Shown piece after piece: positions 1 to 6,929 of a DNA stretch of 64,000 nucleotides (its first letter is position 1; each line of letters opens with the position of its first letter). The notes beneath the pieces are model-generated. The model was given only the letters and a program-made list of their open reading frames with translations. It did not search any database and had not been told where the DNA came from. The position numbers and the translations under genes are program-made. The stretch is from Azospirillum thiophilum (GTDB lineage Bacteria; Pseudomonadota; Alphaproteobacteria; Azospirillales; Azospirillaceae): assembly GCF_001305595.1 (NCBI RefSeq), contig NZ_CP012402.1, positions 517,001-581,000 of the forward strand, written 5' to 3'.

Positions 1-92
1 GCCAGCGCGCGGGCGCGGCATGCCAGCAGCTCGGCGTAGAAACGCCGGAACGCCGTCATGACGGAGGTATTGCCGTACTGGATGCTGTCCAT
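1..92 (-). CDS. tssL: Type VI secretion protein TssL (DotU family), N-terminal fragment
   Basis: Only the first 30 codons lie in the window; the gene runs off the left edge. It begins at an ATG (minus strand, 92), 30 bp after the tssK stop, with a GAAGGAAG ribosome site about 9 nt upstream. The visible peptide contains TAFRRFYAELLACRARAL, which resembles the short cytoplasmic start of DotU/TssL proteins. TssL is the inner-membrane protein that joins TssJ and TssM in the type VI membrane complex. The gene order tssJ-tssK-tssL is the usual one and is the main reason for the call; the fragment is too short to stand alone. Confidence 0.55.
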   Translation of the reverse strand, partial: MDSIQYGNTSVMTAFRRFYAELLACRARAL

Positions 93-122
93 GCGTCAGG
101 CTTCCTTCCGATCCGCTGACGA

Positions 123-1466
123 TCAACCGGGCGGGACGAACAGCATGATTTCCGACGGCTGCACGGTCCGTCGGGTATCCTGCTGCGAGATCACCAGTGG
201 TTCGCCGGGGCGAACCAGATCCGGCGTGGCGTCGATGGAGAACAGCAGCATGCCGCGGCCCGGCATGACCTTCAGCTCCTCGTCCCGTTCGATCAGGCGA
301 CGGCGGGCACCGAGAATCCGGCGGGATTCCATGTCCGGCATCGTCGACACCGATCCGATCAGGCAGGAGTCCAGCCAGCTCACCGCCTCCGCCTGGGTCA
401 TGCCGCTGCCGTGACGCAGGCCGACGGTCAGCGCCGGCCGCACCCAGGCCTCGCGCAGGAACAGGCTGAAGGCGGTGGGGGTGCGGTTGAAGGTCACCGC
501 CAGATAGGTTTCGCTGATCCGCTCCAGCACCGAATGGATGTAGCGGGCCGCCGTGTCGAAGGATGGCCAGGGATCGGCGTGGACATAGGCGGGCAGGATC
601 GGCGGCATCATGTTCTCGGTCATGGTCGCCACCTGTCCCGCCAGCCCGGCAAGTTCGGCATAGAGGGCGAAGGGGTGGATGCAGCCCGACCGAGCCATCA
701 CCTCGAACCGCGGCAGCGATGCGACCAGCGCCTGGATCATCGCATGGTCCTGCTGGGACACCGCTCCGCCTTCGCGCAGGCTGGCCTGCAGCCGTTCCGA
801 CAGCATCACCGCTTTCTGACGCATCCGCTCGGCCACGCCGATGCACAGCGTCCCGATCCGCGATGCCGGCTCCACGCTGGGCGCCGGGGGAACGAACCCG
901 GTGAGGGAGAAGGATTCGTTGCAGAATTCGACCTCGGCCAGCGGCAGGGAGACCACTCGCGCCGACGGCTGGTTGGTCACCTGGAGCCGCAGGTTGGACA
1001 TCAGGCGCGGGACGCGCATCCGGTTGTCGGCCAGATGCTCGTCGACGGTTTCCGGCCCCTCCACGCTCTGGAAGCGGGCGCTGTCGCCGACGGTCAGCGT
1101 TCCGTTGGCCGCCGGGACCGGCACGGTCAGGTGGATGCGCTGCGGCTTGGCCTTGATCTGCTCGACATGCTCGTTCAGGTCGATGTCGAGCGTCCGCTCG
1201 GCATAGCCGTCGCGCGGTTCGCTGCCGTAGGTGACAACCAGCCCGTCCGGCATCACCGCCTTCAGCCGGGTGACCCGGAACAGGCCGTTGACCAGCAGGG
1301 CGCTGTCGAACTGAAGGTCGACCACCCCCCATGATTGCGGGGCCGCGGTTTCCAGCCGATGGAACAGCAGAGCTTCCATGCGCCGGTCCTGCTGCTGGAA
1401 ATGCTGTGGCGACAGCATCATGCCTTCATGCCAGACGATGGCGTCTTCCAGACGGGGAGCGCTCAC
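123..1466 (-). CDS. tssK: Type VI secretion baseplate subunit TssK (ImpJ/VasE)
   Basis: 447 aa, the usual length for TssK, which forms trimers linking the baseplate to the TssJLM membrane complex in the cytoplasm. The N terminus carries the family signature WHEGMMLSPQHFQQQDRR (residues about 12-29), which is very characteristic. The start is GTG at 1466, with AGGAACC a short distance upstream. It sits between a TssJ-like lipoprotein gene and tssL, all on the minus strand, as in many proteobacterial clusters. The sheath, Hcp and ClpV genes must lie outside the window to the left. No truncation is seen. Confidence 0.95.
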   Translation of the reverse strand: MSAPRLEDAIVWHEGMMLSPQHFQQQDRRMEALLFHRLETAAPQSWGVVDLQFDSALLVNGLFRVTRLKAVMPDGLVVTYGSEPRDGYAERTLDIDLNEHVEQIKAKPQRIHLTVPVPAANGTLTVGDSARFQSVEGPETVDEHLADNRMRVPRLMSNLRLQVTNQPSARVVSLPLAEVEFCNESFSLTGFVPPAPSVEPASRIGTLCIGVAERMRQKAVMLSERLQASLREGGAVSQQDHAMIQALVASLPRFEVMARSGCIHPFALYAELAGLAGQVATMTENMMPPILPAYVHADPWPSFDTAARYIHSVLERISETYLAVTFNRTPTAFSLFLREAWVRPALTVGLRHGSGMTQAEAVSWLDSCLIGSVSTMPDMESRRILGARRRLIERDEELKVMPGRGMLLFSIDATPDLVRPGEPLVISQQDTRRTVQPSEIMLFVPPG

Positions 1467-1478
1467 GATTCGGTTCCT

Positions 1479-1542
1479 GCCGGTGTTTGGGGGGCCGGTG
1501 CTTGAGAGGCCGGTGTTGACGGGCTGCGGAGCAAGGCCGGTG
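1479..1542. repeat. Four GCCGGTG direct repeats between tssK and tssJ-like gene
   Basis: GCCGGTG occurs at 1479, 1494, 1509 and 1536, the first three at exact 15-bp spacing. The 103-bp gap between tssK and the tssJ-like gene holds no other recognisable signal. It may be simple GC-rich slippage. Confidence 0.4.
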
Positions 1543-1569
1543 CCTGGTGCTGGATTCGCCGGATCCTCA

Positions 1570-2160
1570 CTAGGGCGCCAGTGTGGTGACGGTGAACAGA
1601 TCCTTCAGCAGGTGGATGACGATCGCGTCCTCCGACGCCACGCGATAGCGGTGGTCGGCGGGCGTCCCATAGCGGGCATAGACGATGATCGCGACCGTGC
1701 GCCCGTCATAGGGCGGCAGGTCGCGCAGGTTGATGCGCTGGCCCGGCACCACTTCCCACGAGACGATGCCGATGGAACCCGGATTGTCCTGCTGTATTTG
1801 CCGGCGGTTGTTGAACCAGTCGGCTGCGGGGACGGTCGCCAGCTTCTCGGCCAGGGGCAGGGAGCCGACGCGGACGAGGTCGACCGGGATCGGCCGGCGG
1901 TCGTTGGCGTCGGAGTCTGCGACAATCTGGATCCGGTCGACCTCGACTTTGGGCGGGCGGCCGAGAGTCCAGTCGACCACCGAGCATCCCTGGAGCACGG
2001 TCCCGGCCAGCAGGGCGGTCAGCGCCATGGCGATCCGGCGCCTGCCGGTCGATCCGGGCGCGCACCTGCGCACATCCTGTCCGCCATTCGGCCCGGTCGC
2101 CGTTTCCATGCGCATGCCGCCTCCCGTCACGCTGTCGCTCCAGCCGCCATCCGCAGTCAT
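1570..2160 (-). CDS. TssJ-like type VI secretion lipoprotein
   Basis: 196 aa with a lipoprotein signal: basic GRRRIA, a hydrophobic stretch and the lipobox LQGC with the lipidated cysteine at residue 59. The mature part (PIPVDLVRVGSLPLAEKL, then a proline/glycine-rich C-terminal half) has the small all-beta look of TssJ, the outer-membrane anchor of the type VI membrane complex. The annotated ATG overlaps the stop of the upstream gene as ATGA, supporting translational coupling, but gives a 40-residue tail before the signal; M16 or M18 could be the true start. Identification rests on lipobox, size and position next to tssK; divergence from well-studied TssJ keeps certainty moderate. Confidence 0.6.
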   Translation of the reverse strand: MTADGGWSDSVTGGGMRMETATGPNGGQDVRRCAPGSTGRRRIAMALTALLAGTVLQGCSVVDWTLGRPPKVEVDRIQIVADSDANDRRPIPVDLVRVGSLPLAEKLATVPAADWFNNRRQIQQDNPGSIGIVSWEVVPGQRINLRDLPPYDGRTVAIIVYARYGTPADHRYRVASEDAIVIHLLKDLFTVTTLAP

Positions 2161-2753
2161 CAGGTCGGCTCCGCCCGCCGCGGGTCCGATCGGCGGAAAG
2201 GTTCCGGTATCGCAGCCGGCTCTTCGGCGGCCGGTTCCGCTCCGTCCTGCGGCGACACCGCCGGCGCGGCCGTCATTCCCCGGTCCAAGGCCGCAATCGG
2301 CCGGCCATCGGACGGACGGCTGTCGGAGGGCCTGTGATCCGGTTGGGCCTTGGCCAGCAGTTCGACGATAAGGCGTTCATGGTCCATCAATGTCCTGCGA
2401 AGGGTGTAGCTGGATTGGGCCAGCCGGTCCTTCAGGTCGGCGTGGAGGTCGCGAAGCTGGAGCCGCACGTCCTGCAACTTCTGATCGGAGAAGGCGACCG
2501 TCTGGCGAAGCGCCTTCACATGGTCCGACATCTCCTTCAGGACGACGCGATCCTCCTGAACCTCCGGCCCGTTGCGCCGTGCGATCTCTTCCCGAAGCTC
2601 ATGCGCCATCTCCCGGAGTTCGTCCGTCAGCCGGTCCATTCCATGGCGCAGCCGTACCGACCGCCGCAACAGCAGGATCAGAGCAACTGCAGCAATCGTG
2701 ACAGCACCCGCAACGTAGGAGAGCAGCGCTGCGAGCAGAACCTGATCGGACAT
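2160..2753 (-). CDS. Membrane-anchored coiled-coil protein in the T6SS operon
   Basis: 197 aa, function unknown. One N-terminal membrane segment (about residues 5-27, alanine/valine/leucine rich) is followed by a basic stop-transfer RRSVRLRH and a long charged, heptad-like helix (about 35-125). The tail is proline- and alanine-rich and disordered. It is the first gene of the unit reading into the TssJ-like gene, with an ATGA overlap, so it is probably co-expressed with type VI secretion. The topology (inner-membrane anchor, cytoplasmic coiled coil) would suit a structural or accessory partner, but no family was recognised. Confidence 0.75.
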   Translation of the reverse strand: MSDQVLLAALLSYVAGAVTIAAVALILLLRRSVRLRHGMDRLTDELREMAHELREEIARRNGPEVQEDRVVLKEMSDHVKALRQTVAFSDQKLQDVRLQLRDLHADLKDRLAQSSYTLRRTLMDHERLIVELLAKAQPDHRPSDSRPSDGRPIAALDRGMTAAPAVSPQDGAEPAAEEPAAIPEPFRRSDPRRAEPT

Positions 2754-3084
2754 TCTCGCCGTGGCCTTCGCGTTCGATTGGAGTGGACCGGAAATCCTGA
2801 ATTCTATCTGTTGGCCTTTTGGATAAATGGTATGAAACCTAATCGTTTAAGGATAGTTAACGAGGTAACATTGCAATATTGTTACGCTGAAATATTTCCT
2901 CATGTTTCCAATGGACATATGGGAAATAATTATGTTCGAAGGGAATATTACAGCCTTTGCGCCCGATGGCGATCTTCGCGTCAAGCTCTCGCAACGATTG
3001 ATCTGATTCTGTCAAAATCTGCATATTTGATTGTCGGGATGCCATTTCGCCACCTCGATTGCTTGAGCTGCCGCTTCGGCGGCA
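2754..3084. other. AT-rich intergenic region upstream of the T6SS genes
   Basis: About 330 bp without a convincing gene. Positions 2800-2960 are far richer in A/T than the flanks, which fits a promoter region for the minus-strand T6SS unit. A 62-codon minus-strand frame (2857-3045) lies here but has no ribosome site and no family features. The clearest element is the dyad at 2865-2885. Confidence 0.6.
2865..2885. promoter_or_regulatory. Dyad GTAACA-N9-TGTTAC, candidate operator
   Basis: A perfect 6+6 inverted repeat with a 9-nt AT-rich centre, about 110-130 bp upstream of the first T6SS-associated gene (start 2753). Its size suits a dimeric regulator. It lies in the AT-rich stretch expected to hold the promoter. 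Which protein binds is unknown. Confidence 0.4.
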
Positions 3085-3522
3085 TCAGGATGGGGCGTCA
3101 GGACGGGAGGTGGGAGTGCAAAGGAAATCGCCGCCGTCCTGTTTGATCCAGCGACCGTCGGGGCAGTCGCGGATTTCCCGTCGGGTTCCTTCCGCAACCG
3201 GTTCCGGAGCCGGTCCGCCGATGCACACGAAACCTTGGGAGGTGTAGCGGAACCAGCTTGCGTCGCTCGCCTCGCACGGGATGGTGACCCGGCTGTTCAT
3301 CCGCGGCTGGAAGGTGCTGGAAATCCGTCCCGTGGAGACTTCCGCGGAGAGGGTGGTCGTCCCGGTCGGCGGAGCCGCGGCGTTTTGGCCGTCGCCCGCC
3401 GTCGCGGCGCAGGCCGACAGGGACATTGCCAGCGCGATGACCGGCAACCGCCCAGCCAATCCATCACCCCTTGACCGTCGCTGGATTTGCCGGGTGCCGC
3501 GCCTTCCGTTCGTTTCCGTCAT
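3085..3522 (-). CDS. Small lipoprotein, unknown function
   Basis: 145 aa from the ATG at 3522, chosen because it places a normal signal at the N terminus: arginine-rich residues 7-18, hydrophobic VIALAMSLSAC with the lipidated cysteine at 38. The open frame extends 48 codons further upstream without signal-like sequence. The mature part has a threonine/serine linker and three further cysteines (near IPCEAS, FVCIGG and IRDCPDG), suggesting disulfides in a small periplasmic domain. No family recognised. It lies upstream of the T6SS unit on the same strand but is separated from it by 330 bp. Confidence 0.6.
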   Translation of the reverse strand: MTETNGRRGTRQIQRRSRGDGLAGRLPVIALAMSLSACAATAGDGQNAAAPPTGTTTLSAEVSTGRISSTFQPRMNSRVTIPCEASDASWFRYTSQGFVCIGGPAPEPVAEGTRREIRDCPDGRWIKQDGGDFLCTPTSRPDAPS

Positions 3523-3756
3523 GATGACGATCTCTTCCAGGATTGGCACAGCCTTGGGCTGGCACATGGGATCGCCGCCGGCTGCGACCGGGCGATGGTC
3601 CGGGCGAACCCGTGCCGTATCGCCGGGCTGCGCGTTGCCGTCGTAATCCCTTTGTATTTGCTTCAACTCTGAATCGTTAATCCCATAATCATGGGAGCCG
3701 TGCGCTTTATCGCGATCCGGGTCGTTTTTGCCGATGGTGAATCCGGACCGGTCGGG

Positions 3757-4068
3757 CTATCGCTCGGTGCAGGCGTAGGTCACCGTACGCCACAACTCGC
3801 CGCCGTCGGTTCCCCGCAGATAGGCGAGGTCGATCTGGCGGGCATGACGGAACGAGCGTTGGCAATGCGATTCGGCGGCGCGCAGCATGGCTTGCCGATC
3901 GGCCTTGGCGACTTCGTAATCGAACCGGACATAGTCGCTGCTGCTCGATTCGATGCCGAATCCGCTCGACGATGCGCAAGCCGCCGGCAGCAGGCAAACG
4001 GCCGACAGGGCGGCCAACAGGGCGGCCAGCCGGTATGGGGATCGTGATGTCGGGCGCGGCTGGGTCAT
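3757..4068 (-). CDS. Small lipoprotein, unknown function
   Basis: 103 aa from the ATG at 4068 (MTQPRPTSRS...). The lipobox is LPAAC with the lipidated cysteine at 31, preceded by a clear hydrophobic stretch. Longer versions of this frame start inside the next gene and lack signal-like sequence. The mature part of about 70 residues contains DYVRFDYEVAKADRQAM and two further cysteines (SHCQRSF, TYACTER), perhaps one disulfide. The function is not recognised. It is the second small lipoprotein gene beside the T6SS genes. Confidence 0.6.
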   Translation of the reverse strand: MTQPRPTSRSPYRLAALLAALSAVCLLPAACASSSGFGIESSSSDYVRFDYEVAKADRQAMLRAAESHCQRSFRHARQIDLAYLRGTDGGELWRTVTYACTER

Positions 4069-4165
4069 CGGCGGCCTTTGCGGTGATCGCGCCCAGCCTG
4101 CCCAAATACGCGGCCCGCGTCCAGCCGCCAGTCGGGGGCGGTTCCCGACCGGTGGCGGATTCGGC

Positions 4166-4579
4166 TCAATCCCGGATTTCGAGGGAGGGGCCACCCCGGC
4201 GCTGGAGATGCTCGAACTGCACCGCAACCCGGTGGGCGTCGAAATGCGCCATGGTCGGCTGGCGGACCGACAGCGTGGGATCGTAGGGTAGCCCACGGTC
4301 GCGGATCAGCCAGACCAGCAGACCGATGGCGAAACCGTAATCCTCTTCCCGCATCTCGGGAATGGCGGCGGCTCCAGCGCACAGCAGGCGGTTGCGTACG
4401 CGCAGGACGGTGCGCTGATCGGGCACCCGTCCGCGCAGGTCGTACGTGGCCGCCAGAAGGCCCAGCAGATCGTCCCACAGGGACTGTATGACCGGGCTGG
4501 CGGATGGCCCATCGGTTTCCATGCCGTGCAGCAGGTCGGCGACCAGCAGCGCCACGCTCTCCCCACGGTTCATTTCCAT
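4166..4579 (-). CDS. Hypothetical protein, helical, about 137 aa
   Basis: Start set at the ATG at 4579, because a strong GGAGG lies about 6 nt upstream; the frame is open for 35 more codons upstream. The protein is mostly helical and charged, with MNRGESVALLVADLLHGMET at the start and a hydrophobic core around residues 80-100 (EDYGFAIGLLVWLIRDRG). There is no signal peptide, so it is probably cytoplasmic. No family recognised. It lies about 100 bp upstream of the small lipoprotein gene and could be transcribed with it. Confidence 0.6.
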   Translation of the reverse strand: MEMNRGESVALLVADLLHGMETDGPSASPVIQSLWDDLLGLLAATYDLRGRVPDQRTVLRVRNRLLCAGAAAIPEMREEDYGFAIGLLVWLIRDRGLPYDPTLSVRQPTMAHFDAHRVAVQFEHLQRRGGPSLEIRD

Positions 4580-4693
4580 GATCCGCCTCCTTCGATGCCG
4601 CCATTCTTCCTTCATCAGGATGATGTCGCGGCCGGGGCACGGCAATGGTACCGATCGGCGGGGGCATCGGCGAGGATGGTCCACCCCGGATGG

Positions 4694-5716
4694 TCAGTTG
4701 GTCGGCAGCAGCCCCGTTTCACGGTAATACCGGACGGCGCCGTCGGCCAGCGGCGCGGTCAACCCGGCATACGCCATGGTGTTTCTGTTGAGCCGGCTCA
4801 GCGCCGGATGCATCGACTGGATGCGGGGCAACTGGTCGAGCAGCTCGCGGGTCACGGTGTAGACGACGTCGTCCGACACCGCCGTCGTGGTGACCAGCGT
4901 TGCCAGCACGCCGAAGGTGGGAATGTCGCGGTTGCTGTTGCGATAGAGTCCGCCCGGGACGACCGCCCCGCCATAATACCGGTTCGCCCTCAACAGGGCA
5001 TCCCGTTTCGGCCCGTCGATGGGGACGATGACCGCGGCGCAGTTGTTGGTCACGTCCTGCACGGCACTGTTCGGATGCCCGGCGAGGATGACCATGGCAT
5101 CGATCCGGTCGGAACAGAGCGCCTGGGCCAGCGCGGCGGGCGGCAGGTCGGTGGCTTCGGCGAAATCGCCATAGCTCCAGCCATATTGCGCCATCAGCCC
5201 GTCCAGCGTAGCGCGGGCGCCCGATCCGGTCGGGCCGATGTTGACGCGCTTGCCGCGCAGATCCTCGAAGCGCTCGATGCGGCTGGCGCTGTTGGCCAGC
5301 ACCGTCAGGGATTCCGAATAGAGCGACAGGACGGAGCGGAGGTTCCGGAACGGTCCCTGTTCCTTGAAGGGGCCGGTGCCGTTGACCGCGGCATATTGGG
5401 TGTCGGACTGGACGATGGCGAATTGGCTGCGGCCTTGGCGCAGATCCTCTATGTTCGCGACCGATCCCTGCGATGGCCTGACCTTGCAGCGGATCCGGTG
5501 GGTCGGCCGGTCCGTGTTGACCGCGGCGCAGATGGCGCCTCCCGCCGGATAATAGACCCCGGTGATGCTGCCGGTTCCGACCGCGACCTGCGTCCTGTCG
5601 ACCGACGGGAGGGCCGCGCTGTCTTCCGTCTGGGCGAAGGCGGTCTGGGCAATGCCCGACGCCGCCAGCAGGCCGAGAACGAGGAGCGACCGGACCGCCA
5701 GGTTAAGAACGTTCAT
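4694..5716 (-). CDS. TAXI-family TRAP transporter solute-binding protein
   Basis: 340 aa with a Sec signal peptide (residues 1-28, ending AFA). The mature start VAVGTGSITGVYYPAGGAIC matches the TAXI signature (substrate-binding face of TAXI TRAP receptors), followed by the usual QGSVANIEDLRQG and FAIVQSD segments. TAXI proteins deliver small organic acids or amino acids to a fused DctQM permease. No such permease is in the window on either side, so this is an orphan receptor, or it uses a permease elsewhere. Full length, no defect seen. Confidence 0.9.
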   Translation of the reverse strand: MNVLNLAVRSLLVLGLLAASGIAQTAFAQTEDSAALPSVDRTQVAVGTGSITGVYYPAGGAICAAVNTDRPTHRIRCKVRPSQGSVANIEDLRQGRSQFAIVQSDTQYAAVNGTGPFKEQGPFRNLRSVLSLYSESLTVLANSASRIERFEDLRGKRVNIGPTGSGARATLDGLMAQYGWSYGDFAEATDLPPAALAQALCSDRIDAMVILAGHPNSAVQDVTNNCAAVIVPIDGPKRDALLRANRYYGGAVVPGGLYRNSNRDIPTFGVLATLVTTTAVSDDVVYTVTRELLDQLPRIQSMHPALSRLNRNTMAYAGLTAPLADGAVRYYRETGLLPTN

Positions 5717-5806
5717 TTGGGCCTCTGGGCGATGTGGACGGCAGCGTGCCGGTGTGCGCTCATGCCTTTGCGGGGGCGGCTGGCCGCCTCTCCCCCTCCA
5801 AGCCGG

Positions 5807-6646
5807 TCAGGTTTGGTTGGATGTGCTTCTGGAATTGCCGATGAACCGCTGCAGCAGCCGCCGGGCTTCGATGATCGAATGCATGCGGCGGTCGCAGCCG
5901 GCCAGCCCGGTGTCCGGATGGAAGACCCGCGCCATTTCCCGGAACCGCTTGTTCAGGTTGGTCTCGTCCACGCACCATTCGTTGGGGAATCCAAGCAGCG
6001 CCGTTGCCTCGCGCAGGTTGCGGGGCGGAATCTCGGTCACGTTCGGGTGCTGCTGCCGGACGATGTCGATCAGCGACTGGATGCGGGTCTCCAGCTTTGC
6101 GATCTGCTGATGGGGGCGCGTCACCTCGTCGGCGGGAACCAGGCGCCACGACTGGTCGTCGTCCAGCGCCAGGGCGAAGGAGAGCAGGCGGCGGATCAGC
6201 GGCGCGTCGAGGCCGAGCACGCCCCGGACCTTCAGGCAGGGCTTGCGGCGGAAGGTGCGCGTTTGCCCGTTTGCAAGTGCAACCACCGTCACCGCGATGT
6301 CGTCCGCTGCCGGTTCGCCCGGATCGGCGATTGCATCCAACCTTGCGGGTGTCGCCAGCAGCATGGCGGATTCGACCAGATCGCCCGCGGTGACGCCATT
6401 GCGTTGCGCCAGCCCGTCCACCCGGTCGCGGAACCAGGACGGGCAGAGTACTTGGTGATTCGCCAGCGGTTTGGCCGTTCGCCGCCGGGAAGCCGGTTCC
6501 TGACCGGGATCGCCCTCGCCGTCCTCGGAATCGGTCAGGGCCGGTTCGGCCATGGCGGCAGCCGACGGTCCGGCCACGCGGTCGGCGGATGCCGTACGCG
6601 AAGCGCCGGGCCAGTTGCCGGAGAATGCGGTCGGGAAAATGGTCAT
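5807..6646 (-). CDS. C-terminal J-domain protein
   Basis: 279 aa. The first 55 residues look disordered and acidic. The middle (about 60-180) has a hydrophobic domain I do not recognise, then a heptad-like segment (about 178-198). The C terminus (about 212-270) has the shape of a J domain: a leucine/glycine-rich helix I, NKRFREMARVF, the HPD tripeptide at 243-245, then EARRLLQRFI. HPD is the DnaK-contacting motif, so the protein may recruit DnaK to a specific client. No ribosome site is obvious at the ATG; M32 is an alternative start. Confidence 0.65.
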   Translation of the reverse strand: MTIFPTAFSGNWPGASRTASADRVAGPSAAAMAEPALTDSEDGEGDPGQEPASRRRTAKPLANHQVLCPSWFRDRVDGLAQRNGVTAGDLVESAMLLATPARLDAIADPGEPAADDIAVTVVALANGQTRTFRRKPCLKVRGVLGLDAPLIRRLLSFALALDDDQSWRLVPADEVTRPHQQIAKLETRIQSLIDIVRQQHPNVTEIPPRNLREATALLGFPNEWCVDETNLNKRFREMARVFHPDTGLAGCDRRMHSIIEARRLLQRFIGNSRSTSNQT

Positions 6647-6929
6647 GAAGGGATGGGTATGTTCGTTCCAATCTGGACGGTGGCGATCATAAGCTCTCGG
6701 GGACCAAGCGTCTATGGGCGACGTTGGTTAGGAATCCGGGATGCGGGTGGAATCGGGGCTGCGCCTGGGTGAATGAACCGGCCGCCACGGAAGGTGACGT
6801 CCACCGCCGCTGAAATGGCCGGTAAAGGCGCGCGACAGCGCACGTCCCGACGCTTCGCCGCTGCAGAAGACACGGGTGAAACTGGTGCGGACGGGGGGTG
6901 TCGAGGCAAAATCCGGATCGGTGCGGCCG
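6647..6929. other. Intergenic, nothing recognised
   Basis: 283 bp between the J-domain gene start (6646) and the RND permease stop (6930). Part of it should hold the promoter of the J-domain gene, but no clear box or dyad was seen, and no T-run terminator for the pump operon. Confidence 0.5.

Noticed and set aside
2857..3045. 62-codon minus-strand ORF in the AT-rich intergenic region
   Set aside because: No ribosome site, no family features, and the region looks like a promoter.
4526..6772. A 748-codon plus-strand frame across three minus-strand genes
   Set aside because: Low-complexity Arg/Gly/Gln composition, no motifs, spans several genes that have clear family features on the other strand.
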